Source of the DNA: Flavimaribacter sp039888615
GTDB lineage: Bacteria > Pseudomonadota > Alphaproteobacteria > Rhizobiales > Rhizobiaceae
Assembly (NCBI GenBank): GCA_039888615.1
Contig: JBDQQS010000019.1
Reading direction: 5' to 3' (one strand)
DNA: 64,000 nucleotides
Shown here: one piece after another, positions 16,944 through 25,547 of the stretch
Numbering within the stretch: the stretch's first letter is position 1
How the letters are laid out: each line of letters starts with the position of its first letter
Made by a program: the position numbers and the translations under genes
The notes under the pieces: generated by a model
Told to the model about the DNA's origin: nothing
Seen by the model: only the letters and a program-made list of their open reading frames with translations
The model's database searches: none

Positions 16944-18527
16944 ATGCTTCAGGACGGAAAGCTTTTCATCGGCACGAGCAGAAAGCCGGACGATTCCATC
17001 AACAAGGGCGAGTATCTCGATCTCGGATACGCCAACCGGCACGGGCTGGTGACCGGGGCGACCGGAACCGGCAAGACGGTGACGCTGCAGATCCTGGCCG
17101 AAAGCTTTTCAAGCGCCGGGGTGCCGGTGTTTTGCGCCGACGTGAAGGGCGACCTGTCGGGCATCGCGGCCGCGGGCGAGCCGAAGGATTTCCTGGCTAA
17201 ACGCGCCGAGACGATCGGTCTCGACCCTTACGAGTTCCAGGAGTTCCCGGTGATCTTCTGGGACCTGTTCGGCGAAAAGGGCCATCGCGTCCGCACGACG
17301 CTCGCCGAAATGGGGCCGCTGCTGCTTGCGCGGCTGATGGATTCGACCGACGCGCAGGAGGGCGTGCTCAACATCGCCTTCAAGATCGCCGACGAGAACG
17401 GCATGGCGCTGCTCGACCTGAAGGACCTGCAGGCGCTGCTCACCTACATGTCGGAGAACGCCTCCGAGCTCAGCGGCATGTTCGGCAACGTGTCGAAGCA
17501 GTCGATCGGCGCGATCCAGCGCGATCTGCTGGTGCTGGAGCAGCAGGGGGCGGAGCATTTCTTCGGCGAACCGGCGCTGGCGATCAGCGATATCATGCGC
17601 ACGACTCCGGACGGCCGCGGCGCGATAAGCGTGCTGGCCGCCGACCGGCTGATGATGAATCCTCGCCTCTACGCGACCTTCCTGCTCTGGCTGCTGTCGG
17701 AACTGTTCGAGGAACTGCCCGAGGTGGGCGATCCGGACAAGCCCCGGCTGGTCTTCTTCTTCGACGAGGCGCATCTGCTCTTCGACGAGGCGCCGAAAGT
17801 GCTGGTCAATCGTGTTGAACAGGTGGTGCGGTTGATCCGTTCCAAGGGCGTGGGTGTTTATTTCGTGACGCAAAACCCGCTGGACGTGCCGGAAACCGTG
17901 CTTTCCCAGCTTGGCAATCGCATTCAGCACGCGCTGCGCGCCTATACGCCGCGCGAGCAGAAGGCCGTGAAGGTGGCGGCCGAAACCTTCCGACCCAATC
18001 CGGACTTCGACTGCTTCGAGGCGATCACGCAGCTTGGCGTCGGCGAGGCGCTGGTCTCGACGCTCGCCGAGAAGGGTATTCCCTCCATGGTCGAGCGCAC
18101 GCTGATCCGGCCGCCGTCCTCCAGGCTCGGACCGATCACCGAGGCCGAACGCCGCGACGTGATGGCCGTGAGCCCCGTCGCCGGCCAGTACGACAAGGAC
18201 GTCGACCGGGATTCGGCCTTCGAGATCCTTGCGAAACGCGCCGAAAGCGCGGCCCGCAAGGAAGACGAGCAGCGCCGCCGCGAGGAGGAAGAGAGCCGCA
18301 GAATAGAGGAAAGCCGGCGCTGGACGCTGCCTGGCTTCGGCGACGAGGACGATTACGACGATCGCGGCCGCAAGCAGACCTCGACGCGCAGCCGTTCGAC
18401 ACGTTCACGCTACCAGCGCCAGTCGACGACCGAAGCCATTATCAAGTCGGTGGCGCGGTCGGCGGCCACAAGCCTCGGCCGGGCTCTGGCGCGCGGCATT
18501 CTCGGGAGTTTGAAGAAGGGCCGGTAG
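16944..18527 (+). CDS. HerA-like ATPase, YjgR/DUF853 family
   Basis: A 527-residue FtsK/HerA-type P-loop ATPase. Walker A GATGTGKT is at residues 38-45, Walker B LVFFFDEAHLL near 270, and the family core RAETIGLDPYEFQEFPVIFWD lies between. The C-terminal 100 residues are highly charged (EDEQRRREEEESRR) and then basic, ending SLGRALARGILGSLKKGR. Members are thought to be DNA or protein translocases of unknown role. The ORF is full length. A YjbR gene follows 23 bases downstream and may be co-transcribed. Confidence 0.9.
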   Translation: MLQDGKLFIGTSRKPDDSINKGEYLDLGYANRHGLVTGATGTGKTVTLQILAESFSSAGVPVFCADVKGDLSGIAAAGEPKDFLAKRAETIGLDPYEFQEFPVIFWDLFGEKGHRVRTTLAEMGPLLLARLMDSTDAQEGVLNIAFKIADENGMALLDLKDLQALLTYMSENASELSGMFGNVSKQSIGAIQRDLLVLEQQGAEHFFGEPALAISDIMRTTPDGRGAISVLAADRLMMNPRLYATFLLWLLSELFEELPEVGDPDKPRLVFFFDEAHLLFDEAPKVLVNRVEQVVRLIRSKGVGVYFVTQNPLDVPETVLSQLGNRIQHALRAYTPREQKAVKVAAETFRPNPDFDCFEAITQLGVGEALVSTLAEKGIPSMVERTLIRPPSSRLGPITEAERRDVMAVSPVAGQYDKDVDRDSAFEILAKRAESAARKEDEQRRREEEESRRIEESRRWTLPGFGDEDDYDDRGRKQTSTRSRSTRSRYQRQSTTEAIIKSVARSAATSLGRALARGILGSLKKGR

Positions 18528-18550
18528 AGCCCGCAGGGAAGGGAACGTCG

Positions 18551-18886
18551 ATGACCTGGGACGACGTCGTCGCATTTGCTTTGACGCTTCCCGAGGTCGT
18601 GCAATCGACCTCCTACGGCGAGCTGTCTTTGAAAGTCGGCAAAAAAATGCTGGCGCGGCTGCGCTGGAAGGACAACAGCATCGTGCTGCCGGGCGTTCAC
18701 TCGGAAGAGCGTGAGATGCTGTCGGAATCTGCGCCCGACATCTTCTTTTGGGAACCGCATTACCAGGATTATGCTATTGTGCTGGCGCGTCTCGACAACG
18801 CCGGCGTCGATGATATCGCCGGTCTGATCGAGCGGCGCTGGCGTGCGATTGCGCCAAAACGGGCGATTGCAGCCAGGCGTGGTTGA
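18551..18886 (+). CDS. MmcQ/YjbR family protein
   Basis: A 111-residue protein of the YjbR (MmcQ) fold, similar in shape to a DNA-binding CyaY-like domain. It opens WDDVVAFALTLPEVVQSTSYGELSLKVGKKMLARL and ends with the helix GLIERRWRAIAPKR. Spacing and the GAAGGGA ribosome site point to cotranscription with the HerA-like ATPase gene. Function in cells is unknown for the family. Confidence 0.85.
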   Translation: MTWDDVVAFALTLPEVVQSTSYGELSLKVGKKMLARLRWKDNSIVLPGVHSEEREMLSESAPDIFFWEPHYQDYAIVLARLDNAGVDDIAGLIERRWRAIAPKRAIAARRG

Positions 18887-18922
18887 GCGGAAATTTTCCA
18901 GCGCCTGAGGAGGAAAAAGAGC

Positions 18923-19780
18923 ATGGTGAGGAACACGAGACGGATGTGGTTCAGCGCTGCGGTGATCGTTGCGGCGCTTGCGTCGCCCCAGGCGTATGCG
19001 GCCTGCGCGACGGATGAGGCTGTTGAAGCGCTCGCGGCAAAAATTCTGGCGAAAGAACCGGCGCCGGCGCCGGACGTCGCCACTGTCAATGACGCGATCT
19101 GCACCCAGGAGAAGCTGGTCGCCATATTATCGGAAAGCTGGGGCAAACCGGTTGGTTACAAGGCTGGCCTGACGAGCAAGCCGGCGCAGGAGGCGTTCAA
19201 TGTCGACGAGCCGGTGCGCGGCACGCTTATGAAGGACATGATGCTGGAAAACGGCGTGACTGTGTCCGCCGATTTCGGCGCGCTGCCGCGTTTCGAGGCC
19301 GATCTGATCGTCTCGGTCGCCGATGACGAGATCAACAAGGCCGCAACCCCCGAAGATGTGATGAAGCATCTCGCCGCTGTCTATCCCTTCATCGAACTGC
19401 CGGACCTCGTGGTCGACAATCCGAAATCGCTGAACGGCGCGGTGATCACCGCGATCAATGTCGGCGCGCGTCTGGGCGTGCTGGGCGATCCGATCGATGT
19501 CGAGCAAACGCAGGAATTCTTTGCATCGCTTGCCGACATGACGGTGTCGGTCGAAAATCAGGATGGAGAGGAGCTGTCGCGGGCGCCGGGCGCCGCGGTG
19601 CTCGGCCATCCGCTCAACGCCGTGCTCTGGCTGCGCAAGAGCGGGGCGATCTTCGAGAAGGGAGACCTGATCAGCGTCGGCTCCATCGGTCCGCTGCTGG
19701 TTCCGAAGGCCGGATTGACGGCGACCGTGACCTATGAGGGGCTGACGGGGAATCCGGAGGTTTCCGTGACGTTCGATTAG
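18923..19780 (+). CDS. Exported 2-keto-4-pentenoate hydratase-like protein
   Basis: A 285-residue protein with a Sec signal peptide (RMWFSAAVIVAALASPQAYA, cut near residue 27). After it comes a fumarylacetoacetase/hydratase fold: KPVGYKAGLTSKPAQEAF, then PRFEADLIVSVAD, PFIELPDLVV and the C-terminal VLGHPLNAVLWLRK. The cytosolic relatives are meta-cleavage hydratases such as HpaH, and an intracellular HpaH lies at 49264 in this window. Export of such a fold is unusual, so the present function may differ. The conserved ExE metal site appears as FEAD, only partly retained. A strong GAGGAGG precedes the ATG. Confidence 0.75.
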   Translation: MVRNTRRMWFSAAVIVAALASPQAYAACATDEAVEALAAKILAKEPAPAPDVATVNDAICTQEKLVAILSESWGKPVGYKAGLTSKPAQEAFNVDEPVRGTLMKDMMLENGVTVSADFGALPRFEADLIVSVADDEINKAATPEDVMKHLAAVYPFIELPDLVVDNPKSLNGAVITAINVGARLGVLGDPIDVEQTQEFFASLADMTVSVENQDGEELSRAPGAAVLGHPLNAVLWLRKSGAIFEKGDLISVGSIGPLLVPKAGLTATVTYEGLTGNPEVSVTFD

Positions 19781-19808
19781 CCCGGTCCGGGGTAGCCTTG
19801 CTTGAGGC

Positions 19809-20630
19809 TCAGGGTTTGACGGCCGTCACCAGCATGGGGACAAGGAGCCTGGCCGAGGCCGCGCGGCGCAAATTGGCGCGCCTCAGCGACATCTGATCGC
19901 CCATCGCAAGCGAGTCGTCCGGTTCGCCTTCCGCGGCCGGCGACGGCGGGGCTGGGGGCGGCGCGTCTTTCGCGTGATCCTGGACGTCCTGGAAACCGGC
20001 GTCTGACAGCGTCTGGACAAACTCGGACGGGGAGGTGATGAAGCTGGTCGCGTCGGTTGTGGCCCAGGGAAGGGGATAGTCGATCGCGCCGTCCGATTTT
20101 CCCCCGATATGTGTGAGAACGTAGACTCCTTTCGACCGCAGAACCCGAAACGCTTCGGAGAACATCTTCTGCTTGTCGGCCACGTTCATCGTAACGTTCT
20201 GGCTCCAGACCATGTCGAACGAGTTGGCTTCGAACGGCAGATCGAGCACCGAGCCGGCGCGATTGCGGATCTTCTGCGGCAGACCGACGATCCGGTCGAG
20301 CTCTTCCGCCGTCCGGACATAGTCCGGGCTCAAGTCCAGGGCGTCCACGTCGCAGTCGAAACGGCCAGCCAGAAAGCGCGCCGAGCCGCCGATTCCGCTG
20401 CCGGCGTCGAGCACCTTCATGCCGGCGCGGACGCCGGCGGCGCTGGCCATTTTCTCGGTCAGGTCGACGCCGCCATGATGGAGCTGATCGACCGGAAACA
20501 GCGCTTCGATCGGAACCGAGCCGGGAGCTGCGTCTTGCAGGCCAAGCGTCTTGAGGATTTTGCCGGCGAGCCCGCTGCGGCCGTAGTGAGAGGCGACGGC
20601 GCGTTCGATGTCCGATCTGTCCATGGCCAA
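19809..20630 (-). CDS. SAM-dependent class I methyltransferase
   Basis: A 273-residue methyltransferase. Motif I is VLDAGSGIGGSARFLA near residues 73-88, followed by DALDLSPDYV and the post-II stretch FDMVWSQNVTMNV. The overall pattern (DQLHHGG, then AGSGIGG, then SQNVTMN) resembles glycine sarcosine/dimethylglycine methyltransferases and related small-molecule enzymes. The C-terminus has a proline-rich insert (APPPAPPSPAAEGEPDD) before a basic end. It is immediately downstream of the haloacid dehalogenase gene on the same strand, seven bases apart, so they are probably one operon. Substrate unknown. Confidence 0.82.
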   Translation of the reverse strand: MAMDRSDIERAVASHYGRSGLAGKILKTLGLQDAAPGSVPIEALFPVDQLHHGGVDLTEKMASAAGVRAGMKVLDAGSGIGGSARFLAGRFDCDVDALDLSPDYVRTAEELDRIVGLPQKIRNRAGSVLDLPFEANSFDMVWSQNVTMNVADKQKMFSEAFRVLRSKGVYVLTHIGGKSDGAIDYPLPWATTDATSFITSPSEFVQTLSDAGFQDVQDHAKDAPPPAPPSPAAEGEPDDSLAMGDQMSLRRANLRRAASARLLVPMLVTAVKP

Positions 20631-20637
20631 TTCCCGC

Positions 20638-21300
20638 CTAAAGTCTGGTGAGGTCCGGCAGCACGGCGTTCGGCGTAAAGTCGAGATATTCGTCCGGATT
20701 GCCGGCGCGGTTGATCCAGACCGTGCGGAATCCGAACTTGCGGGCGCCGGCGATGTCCCAGCGGTTCGACGACTGGAAGGAGATCGCGTCCGGATAGAGG
20801 CGATAGCCGGTGGCGACGAGTTCGTAGACGGAGGGCGCTGTCTTGAAGACCTTAACGTCCTCGACCGAGAAGACGTCGTCGAGGATATCGTCCAGAAGGG
20901 CGTTCTTCACCGCCGATTCAAGCATCGCCTTCGAGCCGTTGGACAGGATTGCGAGCTTTGCGCCGCGCGCCTTCAGGCCTTTGAGAACCTGCGGCACCTC
21001 GGCGTAGCAATCGAGCTTCCAGTAGGCGTCGAGCAGGTCTTGCCGATGCGCCTTGTCGACGGACGGCGTGGCCGCGAGCGCATAGTCGAGCGCCTGTTCT
21101 GTCAGCGCCCAGAAATCCTGGTAGGCGCCCATGAGCGAGCGCACCCAGGAATATTCAAGCTGCTTGTTGCGCCAGATTTCCGACAGGCGCGGGCCGTCCG
21201 GCCCGATATCGGATGCGTGTCGGCGCACCGCGGCGTGCACGTCGAACAGGGTGCCGTAGGCGTCGAAGACATAGGCCGCGTAGGGTTGCGTTGCAGGCAT
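20638..21300 (-). CDS. Haloacid dehalogenase type II (L-2-haloacid dehalogenase family)
   Basis: A 220-residue HAD hydrolase from the ATG at 21300; the open frame runs upstream into the divergent promoter. Motif I VFDAYGTLFD is at residues 11-20 with the nucleophilic Asp, motif II AILSNGS near 118, the lysine of motif III in KVFKTAP, and motif IV SSNRWDIAGA near 175. Type II enzymes release halide from short 2-haloacids with inversion. The usual SSNAWD/FVSSN pattern appears as FQSSNRWD. It is transcribed divergently from the aminotransferase gene and precedes the methyltransferase. Confidence 0.87.
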   Translation of the reverse strand: MPATQPYAAYVFDAYGTLFDVHAAVRRHASDIGPDGPRLSEIWRNKQLEYSWVRSLMGAYQDFWALTEQALDYALAATPSVDKAHRQDLLDAYWKLDCYAEVPQVLKGLKARGAKLAILSNGSKAMLESAVKNALLDDILDDVFSVEDVKVFKTAPSVYELVATGYRLYPDAISFQSSNRWDIAGARKFGFRTVWINRAGNPDEYLDFTPNAVLPDLTRL

Positions 21301-21451
21301 GACAGTCGTTACCTTTTTCGGCGGCACATTGTGCCGTTGCGCGGTCAAGGTCAAGGGTCGGCGCAGGAAGGCCGCGGCGGATAAACCTTGCCCCGCTGCT
21401 TCAATCTGGTGCAAAGAGAAGAAAAAGACGGGCAATTGGAGGAAACAACTG

Positions 21452-22330
21452 ATGACCGTGTTGACCGAGGCGCAATCGCAAACCTGGACCTATGTCGACG
21501 GAGACTGGCACGAGGGCAACGTGCCGCTGATCGGGCCGCGCTCGCACGCCATGTGGCTGGGCAGTTCGGTGTTTGACGGCGCGCGCTGGTTCGAGCACGT
21601 CGCGCCCGATCTCGACTTGCATTGCGCCCGGGTGAACGCGTCCGCCGAGGCCTTGGGCCTGAAGCCGACGATGAGCGCAGAGGCGATCCTGGGCTTGGCC
21701 CGCGACGGCCTGAAGAAGTTCGACGGAGAGACCGCCGTCTACGTCAGGCCGATGTACTGGGCCGAGCACGGCGCCTATATGTCGGTGCCGGCCGATCCGG
21801 ACTCGACGCGCTTCTGCCTGTGCCTTTATGAATCGCCGATGATTCCATCTCAAGGCTTCTCTCTGACTGTGTCGCCCTTCCGGCGGCCGTCGCTGGAGAC
21901 CATGCCGACCAACGCAAAGAGCGGTTGCCTTTACCCCAACAACGGACGCGCGATCATGGATGCGCGACGGCGCGGCTACGACAATGCGCTGGTGATGGAC
22001 ATGCTCGGCAACGTGGCTGAGACCGCCAGCTCCAACGTATTCATGGTCAAGGACGGCGTCGTCATGACGCCTGTGCCGAACGGCACGTTTCTTTCGGGCA
22101 TCACCCGGGCGCGGACCATCGCGCTGCTTGCCGACGCCGGCCTGAAGGTGGTGGAGAAATCCCTGAAGGTCAGCGATTTCATGGACGCGGACGAGGTGTT
22201 TTCAACCGGCAACCATTCCAAGGTCGTGCCCGTGATCAAGCTTGAGGACCGCGAAATGCAGGCCGGACCCGTGGCTCGCAAGGCGCGCGAACTCTACTGG
22301 GACTGGGCCCACAGCGGCGAGAAAATCTGA
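21452..22330 (+). CDS. Branched-chain amino acid aminotransferase-like (class IV PLP)
   Basis: A 292-residue fold-type IV aminotransferase. The PLP lysine is in PTNAKSGCLYPNN, and the phosphate-binding pieces are AETASSNVFMVKDG and TFLSGITRART. The start at 21452 follows TTGGAGG at good spacing; an upstream in-frame start lies inside the divergent promoter. The product resembles IlvE of alphaproteobacteria, which transfers amino groups between glutamate and branched-chain 2-oxoacids. D-amino-acid or 4-amino-4-deoxychorismate lyase relatives share the fold, so specificity is inferred. Monocistronic, with sodB 119 bases downstream. Confidence 0.87.
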   Translation: MTVLTEAQSQTWTYVDGDWHEGNVPLIGPRSHAMWLGSSVFDGARWFEHVAPDLDLHCARVNASAEALGLKPTMSAEAILGLARDGLKKFDGETAVYVRPMYWAEHGAYMSVPADPDSTRFCLCLYESPMIPSQGFSLTVSPFRRPSLETMPTNAKSGCLYPNNGRAIMDARRRGYDNALVMDMLGNVAETASSNVFMVKDGVVMTPVPNGTFLSGITRARTIALLADAGLKVVEKSLKVSDFMDADEVFSTGNHSKVVPVIKLEDREMQAGPVARKARELYWDWAHSGEKI

Positions 22331-22449
22331 AACCGGCCGGAACTATTCGGCGGGCGATCGATTAATCCTCCGGGAGCGCTTGCCGTCTGATCGCCTCGCG
22401 CATATGTTCCAGACCAAATCATACGAAACAGCCCGCAAAGGAGAGCAAA

Positions 22450-23052
22450 ATGGCTTTTGAACTTCCGGACCTTCCCTACGACTACGAGGCGCTCGCCCCG
22501 TTCATGTCGCGCGAAACGCTGGAGTATCATCACGACAAGCACCACAAGGCCTATGTCGACAATGGCAACAAGCTTGCCGATGAAGCCGGAATGAGCGACC
22601 TCTCGGTCGAGGAGATTGTCAAGAAATCCTACGGCTCCAACCAGGGCCTCTTCAACAATGCGGCGCAGCACTACAACCACATTCATTTCTGGAAATGGAT
22701 GAAGAAGGGCGGCGGCGGATCCTCCCTGCCGGGCAAACTCGCCTCGGCGGTCGATTCCGACCTCGGCGGCTACGACAAGTTCAAGGCTGATTTCGCCAGC
22801 GCCGGCGCCACGCAGTTCGGATCCGGCTGGGCCTGGATTGCCGTGAAGAACGGCAAGCTCGAAATCATGAAGACGCCAAACGGTGAAAACCCGCTGGTTC
22901 ACGGCGCGACCCCGATCCTGGGCGTCGACGTGTGGGAGCACTCCTACTACATCGACTACCGCAACGCGCGTCCGAAGTATCTCGAAGCCTTCATCGACAA
23001 TCTCATCAACTGGGATTACGTGCTGGAGTGCTACGAAAAAGCGACCGCCTGA
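22450..23052 (+). CDS. sodB: Superoxide dismutase, Fe/Mn type
   Basis: A 200-residue cytosolic superoxide dismutase. The N-terminal ligand region is YHHDKHHKAYVDNGN, followed by FNNAAQHYNHIHFWKWM. The C-terminal half has GSGWAWIAV and the ligand stretch DVWEHSYYIDYRNARPKYLEAF. Metal choice between iron and manganese cannot be settled here, though the layout suits the iron type common in rhizobia. AAAGGAG lies before the ATG and a strong intrinsic terminator follows, so the gene is its own transcription unit. Confidence 0.95.
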   Translation: MAFELPDLPYDYEALAPFMSRETLEYHHDKHHKAYVDNGNKLADEAGMSDLSVEEIVKKSYGSNQGLFNNAAQHYNHIHFWKWMKKGGGGSSLPGKLASAVDSDLGGYDKFKADFASAGATQFGSGWAWIAVKNGKLEIMKTPNGENPLVHGATPILGVDVWEHSYYIDYRNARPKYLEAFIDNLINWDYVLECYEKATA

Positions 23053-23083
23053 CCGGCAGGGACGCTTTTTACGAGAGATGATC

Positions 23084-23115
23084 AGAGCCCCGGCGGCGAC
23101 GCCGGGGCTCTTTTG
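23084..23115 (+). terminator. Intrinsic terminator of sodB
   Basis: A perfect 11 bp stem, AGAGCCCCGGC at 23084-23094 and GCCGGGGCTCT at 23101-23111, with a six-base loop. TTTT follows at once. It lies 31 bases after the sodB stop. Confidence 0.9.
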
Positions 23116-23243
23116 CTTTTCGGGACGCTGTGCAGACGCCGACGCCGCGATGTATGACTTCTATTGACGGTTGATTCGGCGCGGGCGCTGTAACTGCACA
23201 GATCAAGACACCGCCGCCGATACGATTTTTCACAAGAGGTTTT

Positions 23244-23624
23244 ATGCGCATTTCGACAGGCGTTCTGCTCGCCGCGTTCATTGTACTCAGCGGTTGCAGC
23301 AACTGGTCCACCTCTTCCGTCGACAAGACAACCGCAATCGCGGTGCGATAGAAGCCGAAGGACGTTCAGTCGGTCATCGTCGCCGAGGACGACATCACCA
23401 ATCGCAAGTACGAGGTTCTTGGCGACGTGACGGCGACTGTAAGGAAGACAACGATCCTCAACGCGGATCCGACCGAGGCGCAGGTGCAGGAGCAGCTACG
23501 CAAGAAAGCTGCGCAAATGGGCGCGGACGCGGTCATTCTCGTGCGTTACGGCACGGTCGGCATCGGACTGAACAGCTGGGGCGTGCTGGAGGGCAAGGGT
23601 CGTGCGGTCCCTTTCGTCAACTAG
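23244..23624 (+). pseudogene. Lipoprotein gene interrupted by an in-frame TAG
   Basis: From the ATG at 23244 (GAGGT upstream) the frame encodes a lipoprotein signal peptide, MRISTGVLLAAFIVLSGC, with a clear lipobox, then runs to TAG at 23349-23351. Beyond it the same frame continues for 90 codons with good protein character: PKDVQSVIVAEDDITNRKYE, LGDVTATVRKT, then a heptad-like stretch and AVILVRYGTVGIGLNSWG. This resembles small rhizobial envelope lipoproteins. A single base change would restore a 126-residue protein, so I read it as a recent nonsense mutation. Suppression or a sequence error are alternatives. The final codons overlap the next lipoprotein gene. Confidence 0.75.
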
Positions 23625-24091
23625 TTTTTGCCTGATCGCGCTTGCAGTCCTGACAGGCGGATGCACGCGCTCGGCGCCGGACCTGCCGCCCGATTACGGT
23701 TCCGTCAACGCCTCGCAACAGACGCTCGCCGGCTTTCCGGCGCACTCTCAACTGTGCGCAAATCGCCAAACGGGAAGTCGACCTGGACGCACGCAACCAG
23801 AAGGCCGAAGAGATTATCAAGTCAAACCGGACGCGGAACCAGGTCGTCGGCTATCTTGGCGCACTATATGTTGTTCCGGTCGTTGCGATTGAAAACGACG
23901 AGGATCAGAAGGCGCTGCTCGACAAGAATCAGCGCGAAGTCGACCAGTTGAAGCAGTTGAGCCGGGTGAAACGCTGTTCGTGTTTCAGGCCACCACTCAG
24001 CCCGGAACCAAAGCTCTCGTTTCAGCAAGGAAGCGCCTTGCGGCTTCCTTGTCTCGCGCCTGACGGCTTGCGGGCGCCGGCTTCCCGGTGA
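23602..24091 (+). pseudogene. Second lipoprotein gene broken by a frameshift
   Basis: The GTG at 23602 begins MRSLSSTSFCLIALAVLTGGC, a lipoprotein signal with lipobox LTGGC, followed by APDLPPDYGSVN. Around 23735-23752 the coding potential shifts frame: the new frame reads CAQIAKREVDLDARNQKAEE, then IIKSNRTRNQVVGYLGALYV and VPVVAIENDEDQKALLDKNQ. Together these give a typical short envelope lipoprotein with one frameshift near residue 47-50. Protein-like sequence fades after about 23976, although the frame is open to 24091, where it overlaps the SDR remnant on the other strand. Confidence 0.75.
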
Positions 24092-24914
24092 ATTCGATAT
24101 AGTCGCCGGACGCATGACCACTTTGCCCGAGGATCAACTCGTCGACCAGGAAGCACGCCGACCGTTCGGGCGAACTCACGCCATCGATGAAGCCCGACAA
24201 CACCGGCATGAGCCGTTTCCAGACAAACCGGACGAACGCGTTGCGCTCCCGAGCGAGCGCGGTTCCCGGCATCAGGCCCGGATCGAAGCAATAGATGCGG
24301 GCGTCGTTGAAGGCCGGCTCCGTGGAAGCTGCGGCTGCATGGTAGATGGCGCAGAGCTTCGACGTAGCGTAGCGGTCAAGTGCGCATTGCGCTTAGTCGC
24401 GGTCCGGCCGGGTGTTCTCGCCAGACGCCGCAGCGCTTGCAGAGGCGTAATCCGCGCCCGCGAATCCAGCGCGGCTGGCAAGCCTGTTGTCCGGATCATG
24501 CGTTCCGCTGCCGGTGGTGACGACGACCGCGTTTCGGGCAAGGCTGTCGCTTAACGCGTCGACAAGCTGCAGGTGGCCCATCACGTTCGTGGCGAAGGTT
24601 TCGTCGATCCCGTCAGCCGTGTGTCTTTGGGTCCCGAGAATTTGCAGCCCGGCAATACAACACAGCGAGGATATCCCGCGACCGCCGAGTCGCTCTTTCA
24701 CGGCGGTCGCGAAAGCGCTTACCCGCTTTGGCGATGCGGTGTCGAGATCCAGCACATCCAGCCGCCCGGCCGGAACGGCGTCTCTCAACGCTCTGGCTGT
24801 CGCCGGATTGCGCGCGCCGGCGATGATCCGGTCGTCGGTGATTTTCGCCAGTCGCCGCGCGACGTCGAGCCCCAGGCCGGAGGTCGCTCCAGTGATGACA
24901 TGCACTGTCGACAT
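23997..24914 (-). pseudogene. Short-chain dehydrogenase gene with an in-frame TAA
   Basis: From the ATG at 24914 the product begins VHVITGATSGLGLDVARRLA, an SDR Rossmann start with TGxxxGxG. It continues through FATNVMGHLQLVDAL and AVVVTTGSG to a TAA at 24393-24395. The same frame then resumes with LDRYATSKLCAIYHAAAA, containing the catalytic YxxxK, and reads on to the stop at 23997. So one stop codon separates the cofactor half from the catalytic half of a 305-residue enzyme. Retention of the active-site motif after the stop suggests recent inactivation. The MarR gene and an operator-like palindrome lie immediately upstream. Confidence 0.8.
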
Positions 24915-24951
24915 GATATGTCCTCTTCATGCGTTTGACATGAGAATTCAT

Positions 24952-24972
24952 ATAATACGAATATCGTATTAT
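24952..24972. promoter_or_regulatory. Palindromic operator, probable MarR target
   Basis: An inverted repeat with 9 bp perfect arms, ATAATACGA (24952-24960) and TCGTATTAT (24964-24972), around a 3-base centre. It abuts the MarR stop codon and lies 38 bases upstream of the SDR start, where a repressor would block the SDR promoter. Size and AT-rich symmetry fit MarR-family operators; the link to this MarR is inference. Confidence 0.65.
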
Positions 24973-25407
24973 TCAATTGTCGTTTTGTGCGATTTTGGTA
25001 ATAAGGGAGACGAAGAGGTCCTGATCGTCCGGTGGAAGCTGCTCCAGCATCAATTTGCAATGATGCGTCTGAATGGCGATGAGATCGGCCACATAGGCCC
25101 GTCCCGCATCCGTCAGGCCAAGAGCGATCGCTCTGCGATTTTCGTCCGGTCGGTCCCGTTTCAGGAAATTGCGACCGGCGAGACGGTCTGTGACGGAGGA
25201 AATCGTGGTTGGCGCCACGTTCAGGTGGCGCGCAATATCGGTGGGGCCGCATCCGGGGTGGGCGGATATGTACAGCATCGCCTGAGTGTCGATCTGGTTG
25301 AGCGGTTTGCCGTCCGGCGCTTCCTGTTCGGCGATCTTGAAGCGGCGCATCAGCGAGTCGATCGCGGTTCGAAGCGCTGACGCGCGGCTGTCTTGAGTTG
25401 AATCCAT
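24973..25407 (-). CDS. MarR-family transcriptional regulator
   Basis: A 144-residue winged-helix regulator. The core PLNQIDTQAMLYISAHPGCGPTDIARHL, then VAPTTISSVTDRLAGRNFLKR and RPDENRRAIALGLTDAGRAYV, is a standard MarR recognition helix and wing. It is the only intact regulator near the broken SDR gene and probably controlled it. The first 29 codons or so are nearly repeated in a remnant at 34202-34315. Ligand unknown. Confidence 0.9.
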   Translation of the reverse strand: MDSTQDSRASALRTAIDSLMRRFKIAEQEAPDGKPLNQIDTQAMLYISAHPGCGPTDIARHLNVAPTTISSVTDRLAGRNFLKRDRPDENRRAIALGLTDAGRAYVADLIAIQTHHCKLMLEQLPPDDQDLFVSLITKIAQNDN

Positions 25408-25547
25408 CAGTGAGTATTAAGCCACGCGCCAATGATTTTATAGCGCAATTCGCATTTTCTACTCCAACAGTCATGCACCTGAAACGCCTTGGTAATCGGC
25501 TGCCCGGACATCGCGACCGACGCTTCCAGGCAAAATAGTATATTTAC

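Noticed and set aside
19780..19808. A terminator between the exported hydratase and the methyltransferase genes
   Set aside because: Only a short CCGG-type inverted repeat is present without a T-run.
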